Shown one piece after another: positions 10,377-21,273 of a stretch of 31,505 nucleotides of DNA; position 1 is the first letter of the stretch, and the number at the start of each line of letters is the position of its first letter. Position numbers and translations under genes: made by a program. The notes beneath the pieces were generated by a model. The model saw only the letters and a program-made list of their open reading frames with translations. It did not search any database and was not told the DNA's origin. This DNA comes from Stentor coeruleus (taxonomy: Eukaryota > Ciliophora > Heterotrichea > Heterotrichida > Stentoridae), in the NCBI GenBank assembly GCA_001970955.1, contig MPUH01000859.1, forward strand, positions 1 to 31,505, written 5' to 3'.

Positions 10377-13300
10377 ATGCTAGATATTTTCACAGATTCT
10401 CAACCTTTAAAGAACTCCAAAACCTTATGCAAATTATTCCAAATCCTAAAACACTTGCTTAACCTAGGCCAAAACATTCGCTTTTTATCAATCCCATTCC
10501 AAAGCTTTCATAAATTTAGCATATTCAACAAGTTTTGGAGTATTTTGGCCTATTCATCAATCGATATAATATTCTCAGAACAAGATAAATTATCAATTTT
10601 TGCTATGCTGGCTTTATTTTTTATCTTCCTTCTTGTGCTATGTTTATTATGTCAAGTCTTTCTAGTAGTGGTTGGCAAGTTCCCTTCTTTTATAATCAAA
10701 TCTTGTATTCGTATTTTAGTCCTTGTGATATGTGATCTTTTTTATATCCCATGCTGTGTAATTTTACTTTGTATTATCAAATACTTTAATAGTTCTGAAA
10801 ATTTTATGCATGAATACCCTGAAAAAGATAAAATTGAGACATTTTTTTTAGGTACTCAAAATAGTGTTTTAGCTGTTTTTGCTCTTGGGATTTTGGTTGC
10901 TGCAAATATTATTTTTGAATCTTGTTGTTATGAAATAAAACATTCTGCTGCTNCAAATATTATTTTTGAATCTTGTTGTTATGAAATAAAACATTCTGCT
11001 GCTGAAAATACTGTTATGTCAAAGTATTTTCCTCATGTGGATGTGTTTGAAAAAATTAGTTTTTTTGTATATTCAATGCTATTCGTATTTTTAAATGAAA
11101 ACTATTATATCGTGCAGATTATTTTACAAATGACAATTTATGGAATTATTGTGGTAGCATATTTGAAGTACCTTCCATATTATTCTCAGTTTGTAAATTT
11201 TTTAAAAGTGATTTTTAATTTTGAATGTTTTTGTTTGTCATGTTTTTTCCTATTTGGAATTTTATTAAACAATGCTACAATACCTTTTATTTTATTTGTA
11301 TTTTTGCAGCCATGCATATTTTTAAGTGTAAAATTACTTATAGAACGTAGATATCGCTATATACAAACCCTTGAAGATAAAATCTATGACTCAGAGATTT
11401 TATTTGAGCTTTCACATAGAGAAAAACTAAAAAAACAAGAACCAATCGAAAATTTCTTTAAAAAATCAAGTAAAAACTATGAAAAAACCAAAAACATCCT
11501 TATTTATGTATTACAATCCAACTATGCAGAAAATATCCTTAATAATCCTATGTTAGGATTAATAAAAATCCTAAGAGTCCCAAACAATGGTATAAACATA
11601 TTTAAAAAATTACAAGTCCATATAACGAAAAAACGATTAGAACAACTAAATTATGAGCATTTTGAAGGTTATAACATTGTTTTGTTTTTAAAAGAGTTTA
11701 AAAAAGCTTTAAATGAAGAAAAGAAATATTTCAATAAATTTCGAAATCTTTGGTTTCAAATGTATCGTTTTAGTCAAAATATTGATGAACTAAAGCATAT
11801 AATAATTGAACTTTCTGAACTGATTTTTTCAATTAAAAAACATTATTTGAATATCCTTAAAAACTTTCCACATTCTCAATTGGTTAATGAAATGTATGGG
11901 AGTTTTCTTAGGGATATAATTGGGAAAGAAGAGCAAGGAAAGTATTATTTGATGAAAGCTCAAACACATTATGATTTACATGAAATTGCAAATAAAAAGC
12001 GAATAAGATTTTCTAATTTGAATGGATGTATTATGATACTCTCAGGTGAAGCTAATAAAATTGGTAAAATAGTCTATGCAAGTTATAAAACCTGTGAATT
12101 TTTAAAGATATCATATTCAGAATCAAAACGGTTTTACATAAAAGACTTCATCCCTAAACCTTTTTCGATAAACCACGATAAAAAAATGCTTAAATTTTTG
12201 GAAATAAGTGATAAAACGAATTATTTTATAAATTTCCCACTTTTTGTCCAAGATAAAGAAGAGTTTTTATGTGACTGTGAAATTAATATGGAGTGCATAG
12301 TTTTTAATTCGAAACTTTATTTTGTGACAGTTTTAGAACCAATAGAAGATTATAAGGCTACAATATTATTTAACAGGTTTGGGATTATCTATAGCCACAG
12401 TAAAAATTTTTCAGAAATGATCGGGAGTAGTATTTTAAGATTTTCTGAGAAAAATATATTTGATATTTTCCAAGGTTTAACTATTGAAAACATAGTATCA
12501 GGAAGATATTATATAATAGCAATATACTCAGAAAAAAATAAGTGTTTTACTCAACTAGGACTTCAAGTTATAGAAAAATGGATTTCAAACACCCAGCTGC
12601 AAGTTCTTTACATAACAAACAACCTTGAAGAAATTGCTAAATTTTGTTCAGCAGAAAAAATTGGACCTTATATTGAAACATTAGAGAAATCAGCTAAAAA
12701 AAATCTTATAAATGAAATAGAAAGTCCAATAAAAACTGTGCATTTTGAAGAATCTGCAACTAAATCTCCACAGCCTGCGCTTTCGGTTTTCTCTACAAAT
12801 ACTGAAGCAGACCAGATATATAATGAGCAAAGTATTGGAATTACATCAAAAATTCAAAAACAAAGTTCTGAAACTGCAAAAGCCCTTAGATATATAAAAT
12901 TTATAAAAATCCTTCTTATTACTTCTGTAAAAAATATACAGGTTATCGCTATTATTGCTTCAAATGTTATGATTCTAACTTATATTACTAATCAAGTTTC
13001 ACATTCAGATTCTCTTGAAGCTCTTAATCATATTGGATATTATAATTATTATACAACATATTTAATATTAATGATACGATCATTTGAGCTTGCTAAACAT
13101 TGGCAAATCCCCAACTTTTATACAGCTGAAGATATAAAACAAGTTCTTGATGAAATTGAAAATATAGGTTTAGAAATGATTACGGATTATGAGAAATGGT
13201 CTTATTGCCCAGCTAATAAAATATTCACAAAACTTGAGCTAACTGTTTGGGGTAATTCAACTGTAAAATCGATAAGCTATGAAAATTTAGTTAATGTTAT

Positions 13301-14587
13301 AATTAAAACAAGCAGAAAAGTAAGGAATATTTAGATTGAAAATATTTATGATAAAATTAGTGGAAATAATACAAACTGGGAAAATGAGATTTTTTTTTTG
13401 GTGTATAATACTTTAAGAATCAATGTTAATGAACTGTATAGTGTTCATATGGATTTTGCTAATTGCGAAATAAAAAAAGTTCAAGACGTAAACCGCTTTG
13501 TATACAATTTATTTATCGGAGGACTTCTTGTTATCGGACTAGTAACTATTATCTTTCTTTTTTTTATATGCTGGATAGAGACTTCCCTAAATTATCTATG
13601 GAAATCACTTCATAAAAAACTTAAACACAATTTCTCAGACATAAATTCACGAATTCAACATCGAATCATAACCTTCAATGACCAATATGAAAACACAGAA
13701 TTTGAAACAATAAAAAGCCAAATACATCATTTTAATGAATTTAACCATTCTGTNATTCACGAATTCAACATCGAATCATAACCTTCAATGACCAATATGA
13801 AAACACAGAATTTGAAACTATAAAAAGTCAAATACATCATTTTAATGAATTTAACCATTCTGCTTATTATATATACAAGCTTTCACTTTTTCTAACATTA
13901 CCTTTAATACTATATTTAATCACAATTTTGATTTTCCATAAAAATCTTCAAGCCTATTTGTTATATCGTATTGAATTTAATGATGCAATGCTTGATAGAA
14001 AAGTTATGCTTATAAAATTAGCTTATTTTACTATAGAAACTGTTGCTACAAATGCTAATTGCTCAATAATCAAGGAATTTGAAGAAATTAATCTTTTCTC
14101 ACCTCCTTTAATTTTAGCTACTAAGACAAATGATGATCTTTCTGAAACTAGGAAAATATTTTTTTATAGCGATTTTAAACAAATACTCACAGATGATGCT
14201 TGGAAAATTGTATATGCGAAGAATGAACAGAATGATGATTTTTTAAAGTATGGGATTCTTTCGGGGTTTATGCATATAACATTAGAAGCAAATGATTTGA
14301 TAAATGGAAATGAAGAAAATGCTAAAGAATCAGTTGGTAAGTTTTTAAGGGATTTGAAAAGATTTCATAAATTATTTAATGAGACTGCTAATGTTATTGA
14401 TAGTAACTCGAATTCGATTATTTATAGAGAGCTTTATAAATTACTAGTATTTTCTATTGCTAGTATAACAGTTTTGATACTTTTAACAGCATTTTATTAT
14501 TATCCTTATTTTACTAGAGAACAAGAGTTTTTGAAAAAGCTTGAATATTTTGTTTGTGTATTATCAGAAAGTGAAGTAGTTAAATAA
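10377..14587 (+). CDS. Multi-pass TPR/PAS-like membrane protein (TmcB/TmcC-like), copy 1
   Basis: ATG follows an in-frame TAA. The exons are 10377-12926, 12942-13319 and 13335-14587 (TAA). Two single-N duplications fall inside it. The one at 10953 adds 17 codons. The one at 13754 shifts the frame. Collapsing both gives a continuous 1339-residue protein. Features in order: an N-terminal block of membrane helices (nt about 10590-11340); a helical TPR-like region with a YGSFLRDIIGKEEQG segment near its end (about 11400-11990); a PAS-like domain starting GCIMILSGEANKIGKIVYAS (about 12020-12640); an acidic Ser-rich linker; then four further membrane helices around two loops. The tiny-macrocysts TmcB/TmcC family, greatly expanded in ciliates, has this layout. 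A sensory role is inferred. Its paralogue is the next gene. Confidence 0.8.
10903..11003. repeat. 50-bp duplication flanking a single N, inside a gene
   Basis: 10903-10952 and 10954-11003 are identical, separated by N at 10953. The translation repeats NIIFESCCYEIKHSAA. The paralogue at 15324 has this segment once (GISYEIRHNAAG), so one copy is an assembly artefact. Confidence 0.92.
12927..12941 (+). other. 15-nt intron without a stop codon
   Basis: The sequence is GTAAAAAATATACAG, in phase 0, with A at position 10. It is translatable (VKNIQ), so it hides inside an open frame. Removal joins LLITS to VIAIIASNVMIL, matching the paralogue without a gap where that gene has its own intron (17811). 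Confidence 0.85.
13320..13334 (+). other. 15-nt intron
   Basis: The sequence is GTAAGGAATATTTAG, in phase 0, with A at position 10, giving an in-frame TAG if retained. Its position matches the paralogue's intron at 18204 (after VNVIIKTSRK, compared with LDVISDTYAN). Confidence 0.9.
13645..13863. repeat. 109-bp duplication flanking a single N, frameshifting
   Basis: 13645-13753 and 13755-13863 differ at only two or three bases, with N at 13754. The 110-base offset breaks the reading frame. Removing one copy restores it, joining EFNHS to AYYIYKLSLF. Confidence 0.92.
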
Positions 14588-15323
14588 TATATATATAAAT
14601 TTTTATTCTGAGTCATTTTTTTTTATAGCCTTCTTAATATCCTATTATAAACCTTATAATTTATTCTATAATAAGGTTTAATTAATATAATACTAACTAC
14701 AAAAAAAAGTCGATCTGAGTTGAAAATTTATTAATCAAAAAGAATCAAAATCATTAAAATTATTTACACTTCTAAATTAAAATCACTTAAAATTTCCATA
14801 AGTTTCTCATAAGTAAACACTTAAAAAAATAGTAACTTTATCAAACATAACAAATATAAATGATACCTAATATAGTAAATAAACCTCTTAACTAGCAAAA
14901 ACTTTATCTTAATAATATAAATTTTTTATTTTAATATAAAAACCCTATTATGCAACCCAAACGGCATATTCCTAAACAATTATCACATCCCTATCTTGAC
15001 CAAATCTTCATAAACCATACTTTAACATAATTCCTTTATTTAAACACTATCTAACATTTAATCTCAGACCAATTCAAAAAATCAATTTCATAATTAATTT
15101 AATAATTCACACTAACACAATAATTACTATCTTTTTCGTATACATAGATAAATATTTATAGAATTTCTTCAAGCTATTTGCCAACAAAAAAACCTATATT
15201 TTATAAACATCAAAATCATTTCAACATAAAAAAAAATAACAGAAAATTCTACAAGTTTTGTCTTTTAAAATAAAAATTTATGTCTAATATGATTTTTAAC
15301 TTTATATAAAATAATAGCTGTAA
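14588..15323. other. Intergenic between the two TmcB-like paralogues
   Basis: AT-rich, 736 bp, with many in-frame stops. No gene or clear repeat was seen. It should contain the 3' end of copy 1 and the promoter of copy 2. Confidence 0.5.
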
Positions 15324-18300
15324 ATGATTATTAAGTCTATATTCAAAGCTATATCTGAACTGTATCCTTATACTGTATCTGATAAAATCTCAGGAAAGCT
15401 CGACAAATTCAGTTTATTAGTAACACATATTTTAACCCTAGCGCAGAAACTCAGATTATTATGGAGGGCAGATTTTTCAATAACTCATTGGAAATATTAT
15501 GAAAATTATTGGATTTATCTATCATACTTAAGCCCAGACCAGCTTTCGGCTAAGCTCAACACCTTATACAACTTTTACATCTTTTGTTTATCCCTACAGT
15601 CCTGCACAATTTTATTCCTTGTTTTATTTTTCATAAGGAAATATCTAAAAAGCCATAAAAACCAGCTTTTCAAAAGAGTTCTTAGGAATTTACTAAGTTT
15701 ACAAACAGGATTACTCTATATCCCTTCACTATTTTCATATTCTTTAGTTCTAAAGTATTCTTATAACAATAAAACAGAAGCAATTTCAGATTGTATTGGA
15801 AATATTTCATCAAAAGACATATTATTAGGTTATACAGGGTTTATAATTTCTTTTTTAAGTATTATTTCCCTTATAACCATAGGTTATTTTAAAGAAGGTA
15901 TTTCCTATGAAATACGTCATAATGCGGCAGGGTATGATCTTCAAGCAAAAGCTTTTCCAATAACAGAAATCCAAGGAAAGTTCTTTTCAACACTTATGGT
16001 GATTTTATATGTATTTCTTAGTGAAAGCAGCTATACTTTCTATCTTATTCTTATTGGAATCGGTCAAGTTTATATGGCTGGGGTTTATATATGGTACTTA
16101 CCTTTTTATTCAGACTTTACTAATTTTGTTTTTACTTGTCATGAATTCGAAGCTGTCTGTTTTATAAGCTTTTTCGCTATAGGTATAGGATTAGATAATG
16201 CTACAGTAGTGATTGTTATGAGTATTATTATGCAGCCGTTAATTGTAATTATTGCTATTGGGAGTATTGAATATCGAAAATCTAAGATTTCATTAGAAAA
16301 ACTAAATAAAAATAATGTGAGGAACTTTGAACTTATGTGCAGGAAAAAACTTCTTAAACCTAAAGCAAGTGGAAAAATTATCAGATATTTAAATAAATAC
16401 TATAAAAAATATAATGAAGATATTGTATTAGTATTCCTTGCTCAACATTATACCTCAAAAATTGGGAGACCTAAACAAGCTTTGATACATGCTTCTAGGG
16501 TGTCGTATAGGGGTAAAGGAATTTTCGAGAACTTTCAGATCTATAAATGCCAAAAAGCTTTAGAAAAAGCCAACTATTTCTCTTCAGAAGGTCTGAAATT
16601 TAAAGTTTTTATGAAGAAACTGGGGAAAATCAAAAACTCCGAGCTTAAGCTTTTTGACTCAATCATCTCTTTATCTGATAGTATTATTAATGGGAATGGT
16701 TCATTAAAATACTTGAAGGAAACCTTTTACACAACGCATTTTCTTATAAAAACTATAAAAAAATTATACACTAAAAGTTTAGAAAAATTCCCTGAGTCTG
16801 AACTTCTTACCGAAATGTATGGGTCGCTGCTTATAATGCTTGGAGAGGTTGAAAAAGGAAAAAAACTTCTAAATCAGTCAATGTTTTTCCATGAAAACAA
16901 CAAAAAAAAGAATAAACTTGGGAATATTTTTACTGATAAAAATGATTTTATTATGATAATCTCAGGAAATTTTTTAGATTTTGGTAGGATTCGTTATATC
17001 AGTCGAATTATGTGCCATTTATTGTCTATTATCCCAGAAGAAGCTACTTCTTATTATCTTAATGACTTCGTCCCTTTAGCTTTTCAAAATGGTCATTATA
17101 AAACTATTGAGAATTTTTTAATGAACTCTGCAGAAGGCAAGGCTTTTCAAAATCTTCCTTTACAGATGTGTGATTCTTCTGGATTTCTTGTAGAATGCAG
17201 ACTTAATATTGATTCTGTTGGCTATGATTCATCTGTAGAATTCATTGTAAGTATTAATATTATTCAAGGTGTAGATAGAGAATGTGCTATGATTAAATGT
17301 AATGGGGATATTATTGCCCATAGTAAAAAATTAAGTGAAATGCTTGATGCTAAAGATATTAAAATTGAAGGGAAAAATATATTTGGGTATTTTTGTGATT
17401 TGGATTATGAAAGGGTCATGGCTGGTGAGCCAATTGTTACTGAGACTAAAGAAAAACATAGAAAACTTCTCCTTTTTCTCCAAGAAAAACGTATTTCTAG
17501 TACAATCATTTACGTCCTTTATTTAATCTTTGACTCAATTGTCTTAGACGCTTTATCTACCGAGCCTTCAATAACAACTCAAAAAAAGAAACTCAATTGG
17601 CTTTTACAACTAGAATTTGGTGAACAAACTGAAAACTTGTACAAACAAGAAAACTCTAAACTTTTCACAAAATTCCAAACATTAAACTCTCCTTTATTCA
17701 TCGACAATGAGTCCAACCTTCTAAGTAATGCTTTACAAGTTGTCAATCCAAATCATTCAAAGCTGATCCTCCGTTCATTTTGCAATTTACAAATATTCAT
17801 TATTCTCTCAGTATTTTCTATATAGTTTCTTGCAGTTGTTGTATCAAATATAATAATTTTAGTATCAGTTTCAGATCAAGTTCAACATTCAATAAAACTT
17901 GAAGCACTTGGGATTTTAGGAAGGGCAAATAGTTATATAGCTTGTTTAACTTATATTTCAAGACAACTTTATATATCCCATGTTTTTAATTCGAGTAGTA
18001 TTTTTACAACAAATGATGTTAATTATTATACTGATAAGCTTTTAAGTTTACATGATGTGTTTAGGGAAAAAGCTGATGAATGGTCTTATTGGCCTTATTC
18101 TAAAATTATTAATGAACCTGTATTACCTGTTTATATGAATTATTCAAGTCCTGAAATCAGTTATAGTAATTTACTTGATGTTATTTCTGATACTTATGCT
18201 AATGTAAGAATTAGATAGGTTCAAGAATTGTTGAGGGAATACTCAGAAAAACCTTTGTTTTTTTTGATTTTCAATACATTTAGATTGTCTTTAGATCATT

Positions 18301-19451
18301 TACAAATCGCTTTTTCTGATTTGATTGATAGTGAAAAAAAAGCTTTGGTTAATCTGAAAAGCTTGTTTCTTAGTTTGTTTTTTACTGGAATTTGTATTAT
18401 TGGGGTTTTTGGGTCTATGGTTTTTATTATGAACTGGCATCTTCATAAAAATTTGAAACAGATGTGGAATAATTTACAATTGGCTATTTGTAAGAATTCA
18501 TTGGATATAAGAGGATCTTTGAATGCTAGGACTAATAAATATTATGATTTTGAAGATGATATTTACCCAATAGAAGAAGTGACTATGAAAAAAACAGTAT
18601 CTTTTCCACATTTCTGGCATTATTTATTAAGGCTAAGTTTGGTTATTGTCCTTGGATTGCTGATATTTTTTGTATCTGTTTTTGTATTTTTTGCTCATGC
18701 TCATGATTATATGATAGGAAAAGTTGACTTTGCTGATGCTATGCTTAATAGAAGAGTTTTTGTGTACCAAAGAAATTTATTTTTAGTTGAAATGTACGCT
18801 GATTATCATAGATTTGGATTCATAGACCTTTATGGGTTTTCTCCATTATTACCATCTAATATTGGGTATGTTTATATGGCTAATAAAATGATTATCCTTC
18901 GAAGAAATGCATTTAAAAGAAGCATGCAGAAAGTTATACGTCCTGAGGTCTGGAAAGAAATATTTGATGAAATCGAAGGTGAAGAAGGATTTCTAAAATA
19001 TGGACTAAGTGATGCAGTAATTGAAATAAAATGGGAATGTTTGTTTCTTGCAGCAAATATAATAAAATGTGATCTTGATTGTTTTAATACAATAAACAAT
19101 GAACTAAAAACCCTTATGATATATTATGATAAAACAGCAGATACAACTGATAAATCCTCAACATTGTCTTTAAAAAGCACATACGAATCTTTATTATATT
19201 TTATTATATTTGGTCTTTTTTCTTTATTTACAATTGTAGCTTGCTATATACTTCCTTATTTCCACAGAGAAAAAACTATTGTCAAGTATATGCAGATTAA
19301 AAACCATGAATTAACAAACACAAGCAAAAGTAATAAAAAACATAATACAACTAAACATATGAGCTTAGCTGGGTATACTAATAAAAACAAAAGGCAAGAA
19401 AGTACAAAAAACATCAAAGCCTTGCTGAAACCTTCAACAAAGCACACTTAG
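15324..19451 (+). CDS. Multi-pass TPR/PAS-like membrane protein (TmcB/TmcC-like), copy 2
   Basis: ATG follows an in-frame TAA. The exons are 15324-17810, 17826-18203 and 18219-19451 (TAG), giving 1365 residues. The architecture matches the previous gene: N-terminal membrane helices with YEIRHNAA and YLPFYSDFTNF (about residues 75-320); a TPR-like helical region ending MYGSLLIMLGEVEKGKKL (about 495-515); a PAS-like domain beginning DFIMIISGNFLDFGRIRYIS (about 537-690); then four widely spaced hydrophobic helices with two loops. The loop before intron 2 shares EWSYWPYSKI with KWSYCPANKI of copy 1. The C-terminus is a Lys/Thr/Asn-rich tail. Both introns lie where copy 1 has them, so the pair arose by duplication after intron gain. 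Sensory or signalling role inferred; no catalytic domain seen. Confidence 0.83.
17811..17825 (+). other. 15-nt intron
   Basis: The sequence is GTATTTTCTATATAG, in phase 0, with A at position 10. It gives an in-frame TAG if retained. Removal joins FIILS to FLAVVVSN in a membrane helix, aligned with the intron at 12927 of the paralogue. Confidence 0.9.
18204..18218 (+). other. 15-nt intron
   Basis: The sequence is GTAAGAATTAGATAG, in phase 0, with A at position 10. It gives an in-frame TAG if retained. The position matches intron 13320 of the paralogue. Confidence 0.9.
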
Positions 19452-19705
19452 ATTTAATAGATAATTAATTACTTTTAAGATCAATAAAAATACAAAAACT
19501 ACTTTCTAAGAATATCTAAAATGATTTTCTTTGACAGATACACTTTGAAAATCCCATCTTTTCAAAACTTTAATAATTTTCCACTATAATTTTCCTTCAA
19601 AATCTCTTAATCCTAATAAAAAACATCACAAATCATCAACAATTTCTAAATCTTCAAACATGCGTAAAATTTCTATCAAACTAAAACCATAAAGATATTA
19701 AAAAT

Positions 19706-20701
19706 ATGAGAGGCATCATAAAGCCAAGACTCTACAGCGAAGTAAACTTCATCAAATCCGAAGAAGAACTAAATCTATCATCAGTTCAAATAGCCTGGGG
19801 CAAGCAAGAAAACTATGAAATCCTAAGAAAATTATGCCGCGGCAAGTATTCAGACGTCTACGAAGGTCTCGATATGACATCAAAAAGCAAAGTAATCCTA
19901 AAAATCCTCAAGCCAATCAAACGTTCTAAAGTTCTTAGAGAAATCAAAATCCTAAGAACCCTAGAAAGTTTTTCTGGAGTACCAAAACTTTTAGACATAG
20001 TCAAAGATAACAGTACAAAAACCTCAGCTTTAATAACAGAACATTACGAAAGCCAAGATATAATCTCATTATTTTCTAAAATAGACGACATTGATGCAAG
20101 ATTTTATCTTTATGAAATTCTTAAAATTTTAGACTTTGCTCATTCTAAAGGTATAATGCACAGAGATATAAAACCAAATAATATTATTATAAACCATAAT
20201 ACAAGAACTGTTAAAATCATAGATTGGTGTTTAGCTGAGTTTTATATTCCAAATACACCTTATAATGTTAAAGTTGCTTCAAGGTATTATAAAGCTCCTG
20301 AGTTATTGGTTAATTATCAATATTATGATTATTCTATAGATATGTGGAGTTTTGGGGTAATGTTTGCAGGGTTGATTTTTGGTAAAAACCCTTTTTTCCA
20401 TGGTCATGATAATTATGATCAACTGGTGAAAATTGTGAGGATGATTGGGACTGTGAAGTTTTATGAGTATTTGGAGAAATTTGATATTTCGCTTGATGAT
20501 AGGTTTGAAGATTTGAAAAATCATTATAAGCCAAAGGTACTTGGGAAAATGGTTAGTAGTGAAATGAAATTAGCTAATGATGATGCTTTGGATTTGATTG
20601 GGAAGATTTTGGTTTTTGATCATAGTGAGAGGTTGTTGCCTTCGGAAGCTATGAAACACCCATATTTTGACCCGGTGAGGGAAATGAGAGGCAATTTTTA
20701 G
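19706..20701 (+). CDS. Casein kinase II catalytic subunit (CK2 alpha), atypical ATP-site residues
   Basis: This encodes 331 residues in one exon and is full length for CK2 alpha. CK2 hallmarks: PRLYSEVNF near the N-terminus, KILKPIK after the ATP-site Lys66, REIKIL with Glu79, MHRDIKPNN (Asp154, Asn159), NVKVASRYYKAPELLVNYQ, YDYSIDMWSFG, and FHGHDNYDQLVKI. CK2 is a constitutively active Ser/Thr kinase that prefers acidic sites. Three changes stand out against the usual family: LGRGKYSEV is LCRGKYSDV (Cys44), DWG is DWC (Cys175), and GPELL is APELL. The Lys-rich cluster after the ATP-site Lys is thinner (KPIKRSKVLR). The catalytic Lys, Glu, Asp and Asn are kept, so it may be active but altered. 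A divergent paralogue beside a standard CK2 alpha elsewhere is likely. Confidence 0.93.
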   Translation: MRGIIKPRLYSEVNFIKSEEELNLSSVQIAWGKQENYEILRKLCRGKYSDVYEGLDMTSKSKVILKILKPIKRSKVLREIKILRTLESFSGVPKLLDIVKDNSTKTSALITEHYESQDIISLFSKIDDIDARFYLYEILKILDFAHSKGIMHRDIKPNNIIINHNTRTVKIIDWCLAEFYIPNTPYNVKVASRYYKAPELLVNYQYYDYSIDMWSFGVMFAGLIFGKNPFFHGHDNYDQLVKIVRMIGTVKFYEYLEKFDISLDDRFEDLKNHYKPKVLGKMVSSEMKLANDDALDLIGKILVFDHSERLLPSEAMKHPYFDPVREMRGNF

Positions 20702-20777
20702 AGTAATTTAGACNATGAAACACCCATATTTTGACCCGGTGAGGGAAATGAGAGGCAATTTTTAGAGTAATTTAGAC
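20651..20777. repeat. 63-bp duplication flanking a single N
   Basis: 20651-20713 and 20715-20777 are identical, with N at 20714. It repeats the last 17 codons of the kinase and its stop. The gene itself is complete before the N. A likely assembly join. Confidence 0.9.
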
Positions 20778-21273
20778 GTAGTGGTTATTAGAAATAATAC
20801 TCTTGACTTTTATGAAAATTTGTAGGTGGAATGAGAAGGGAGTAGTTAATGTATAAAAGGATACCTTTTTGGTTATGGGGTTTTGTAGAAATATAAGATT
20901 TTTTATTAAGTTGTAAACTGTGAGGTTTTAGAATAGAAAAATTATTATTTGCTTTATTGGTCATTTCTTAGAACTACGGGATCGTAATTCTCTTATGGTT
21001 AACCTTATACAAAACTAAAAATCANCGTAGTGGTTATTAGAAATAATACTCTTGACTTTTATGAAAATTTGTAGGTGGAATGAGAAGGGTTTAGTTAATG
21101 TATAAAACGATACCTTTTAGGTTATGGGGTTTTGTAGAAATATAAGATTTTTTATTAAGTTGTAAACTGTGAGGTTTTAGAATAGAAAAATTATTATTTG
21201 TTTTATTGGTCATTTCTTAGAACTGCGGGATCGTAATTCTCTTATGGTTAACCTTATACAAAACTAAAAATCA
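20777..21273. repeat. 248-bp duplication flanking a single N, slightly diverged
   Basis: 20777-21024 and 21026-21273 are direct copies around N at 21025, with about six substitutions and no indels seen. It is non-coding, in the kinase 3' flank. The differences suggest two alleles or macronuclear variants laid end to end rather than merged. Confidence 0.88.

Noticed and set aside
10709..10723. GTATTCGTATTTTAG as a further 15-nt intron in the first TmcB-like gene
   Set aside because: It lacks A at position 10 and is not phase 0. The protein aligns to its paralogue without a gap when the bases are kept (same spacing up to the shared YIP).
11155..11169. GTAGCATATTTGAAG as an intron
   Set aside because: No A at position 10, and it encodes part of a segment (VAYLKYLP) matched in the paralogue (VYIWYLP).
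17732..17746. GTAATGCTTTACAAG as an intron in the second TmcB-like gene
   Set aside because: It is phase 1, has T at position 10, and is translatable. It does not fit the local intron pattern, though the linker is too variable for alignment to decide.
20012..20026. GTACAAAAACCTCAG as an intron in the kinase gene
   Set aside because: It encodes residues that align without a gap to CK2 alpha of other organisms, and it lacks A at position 10.
20651..21273. Natural tandem repeats downstream of the kinase gene
   Set aside because: Both pairs are centred on single N positions, which points to unmerged contig overlaps.
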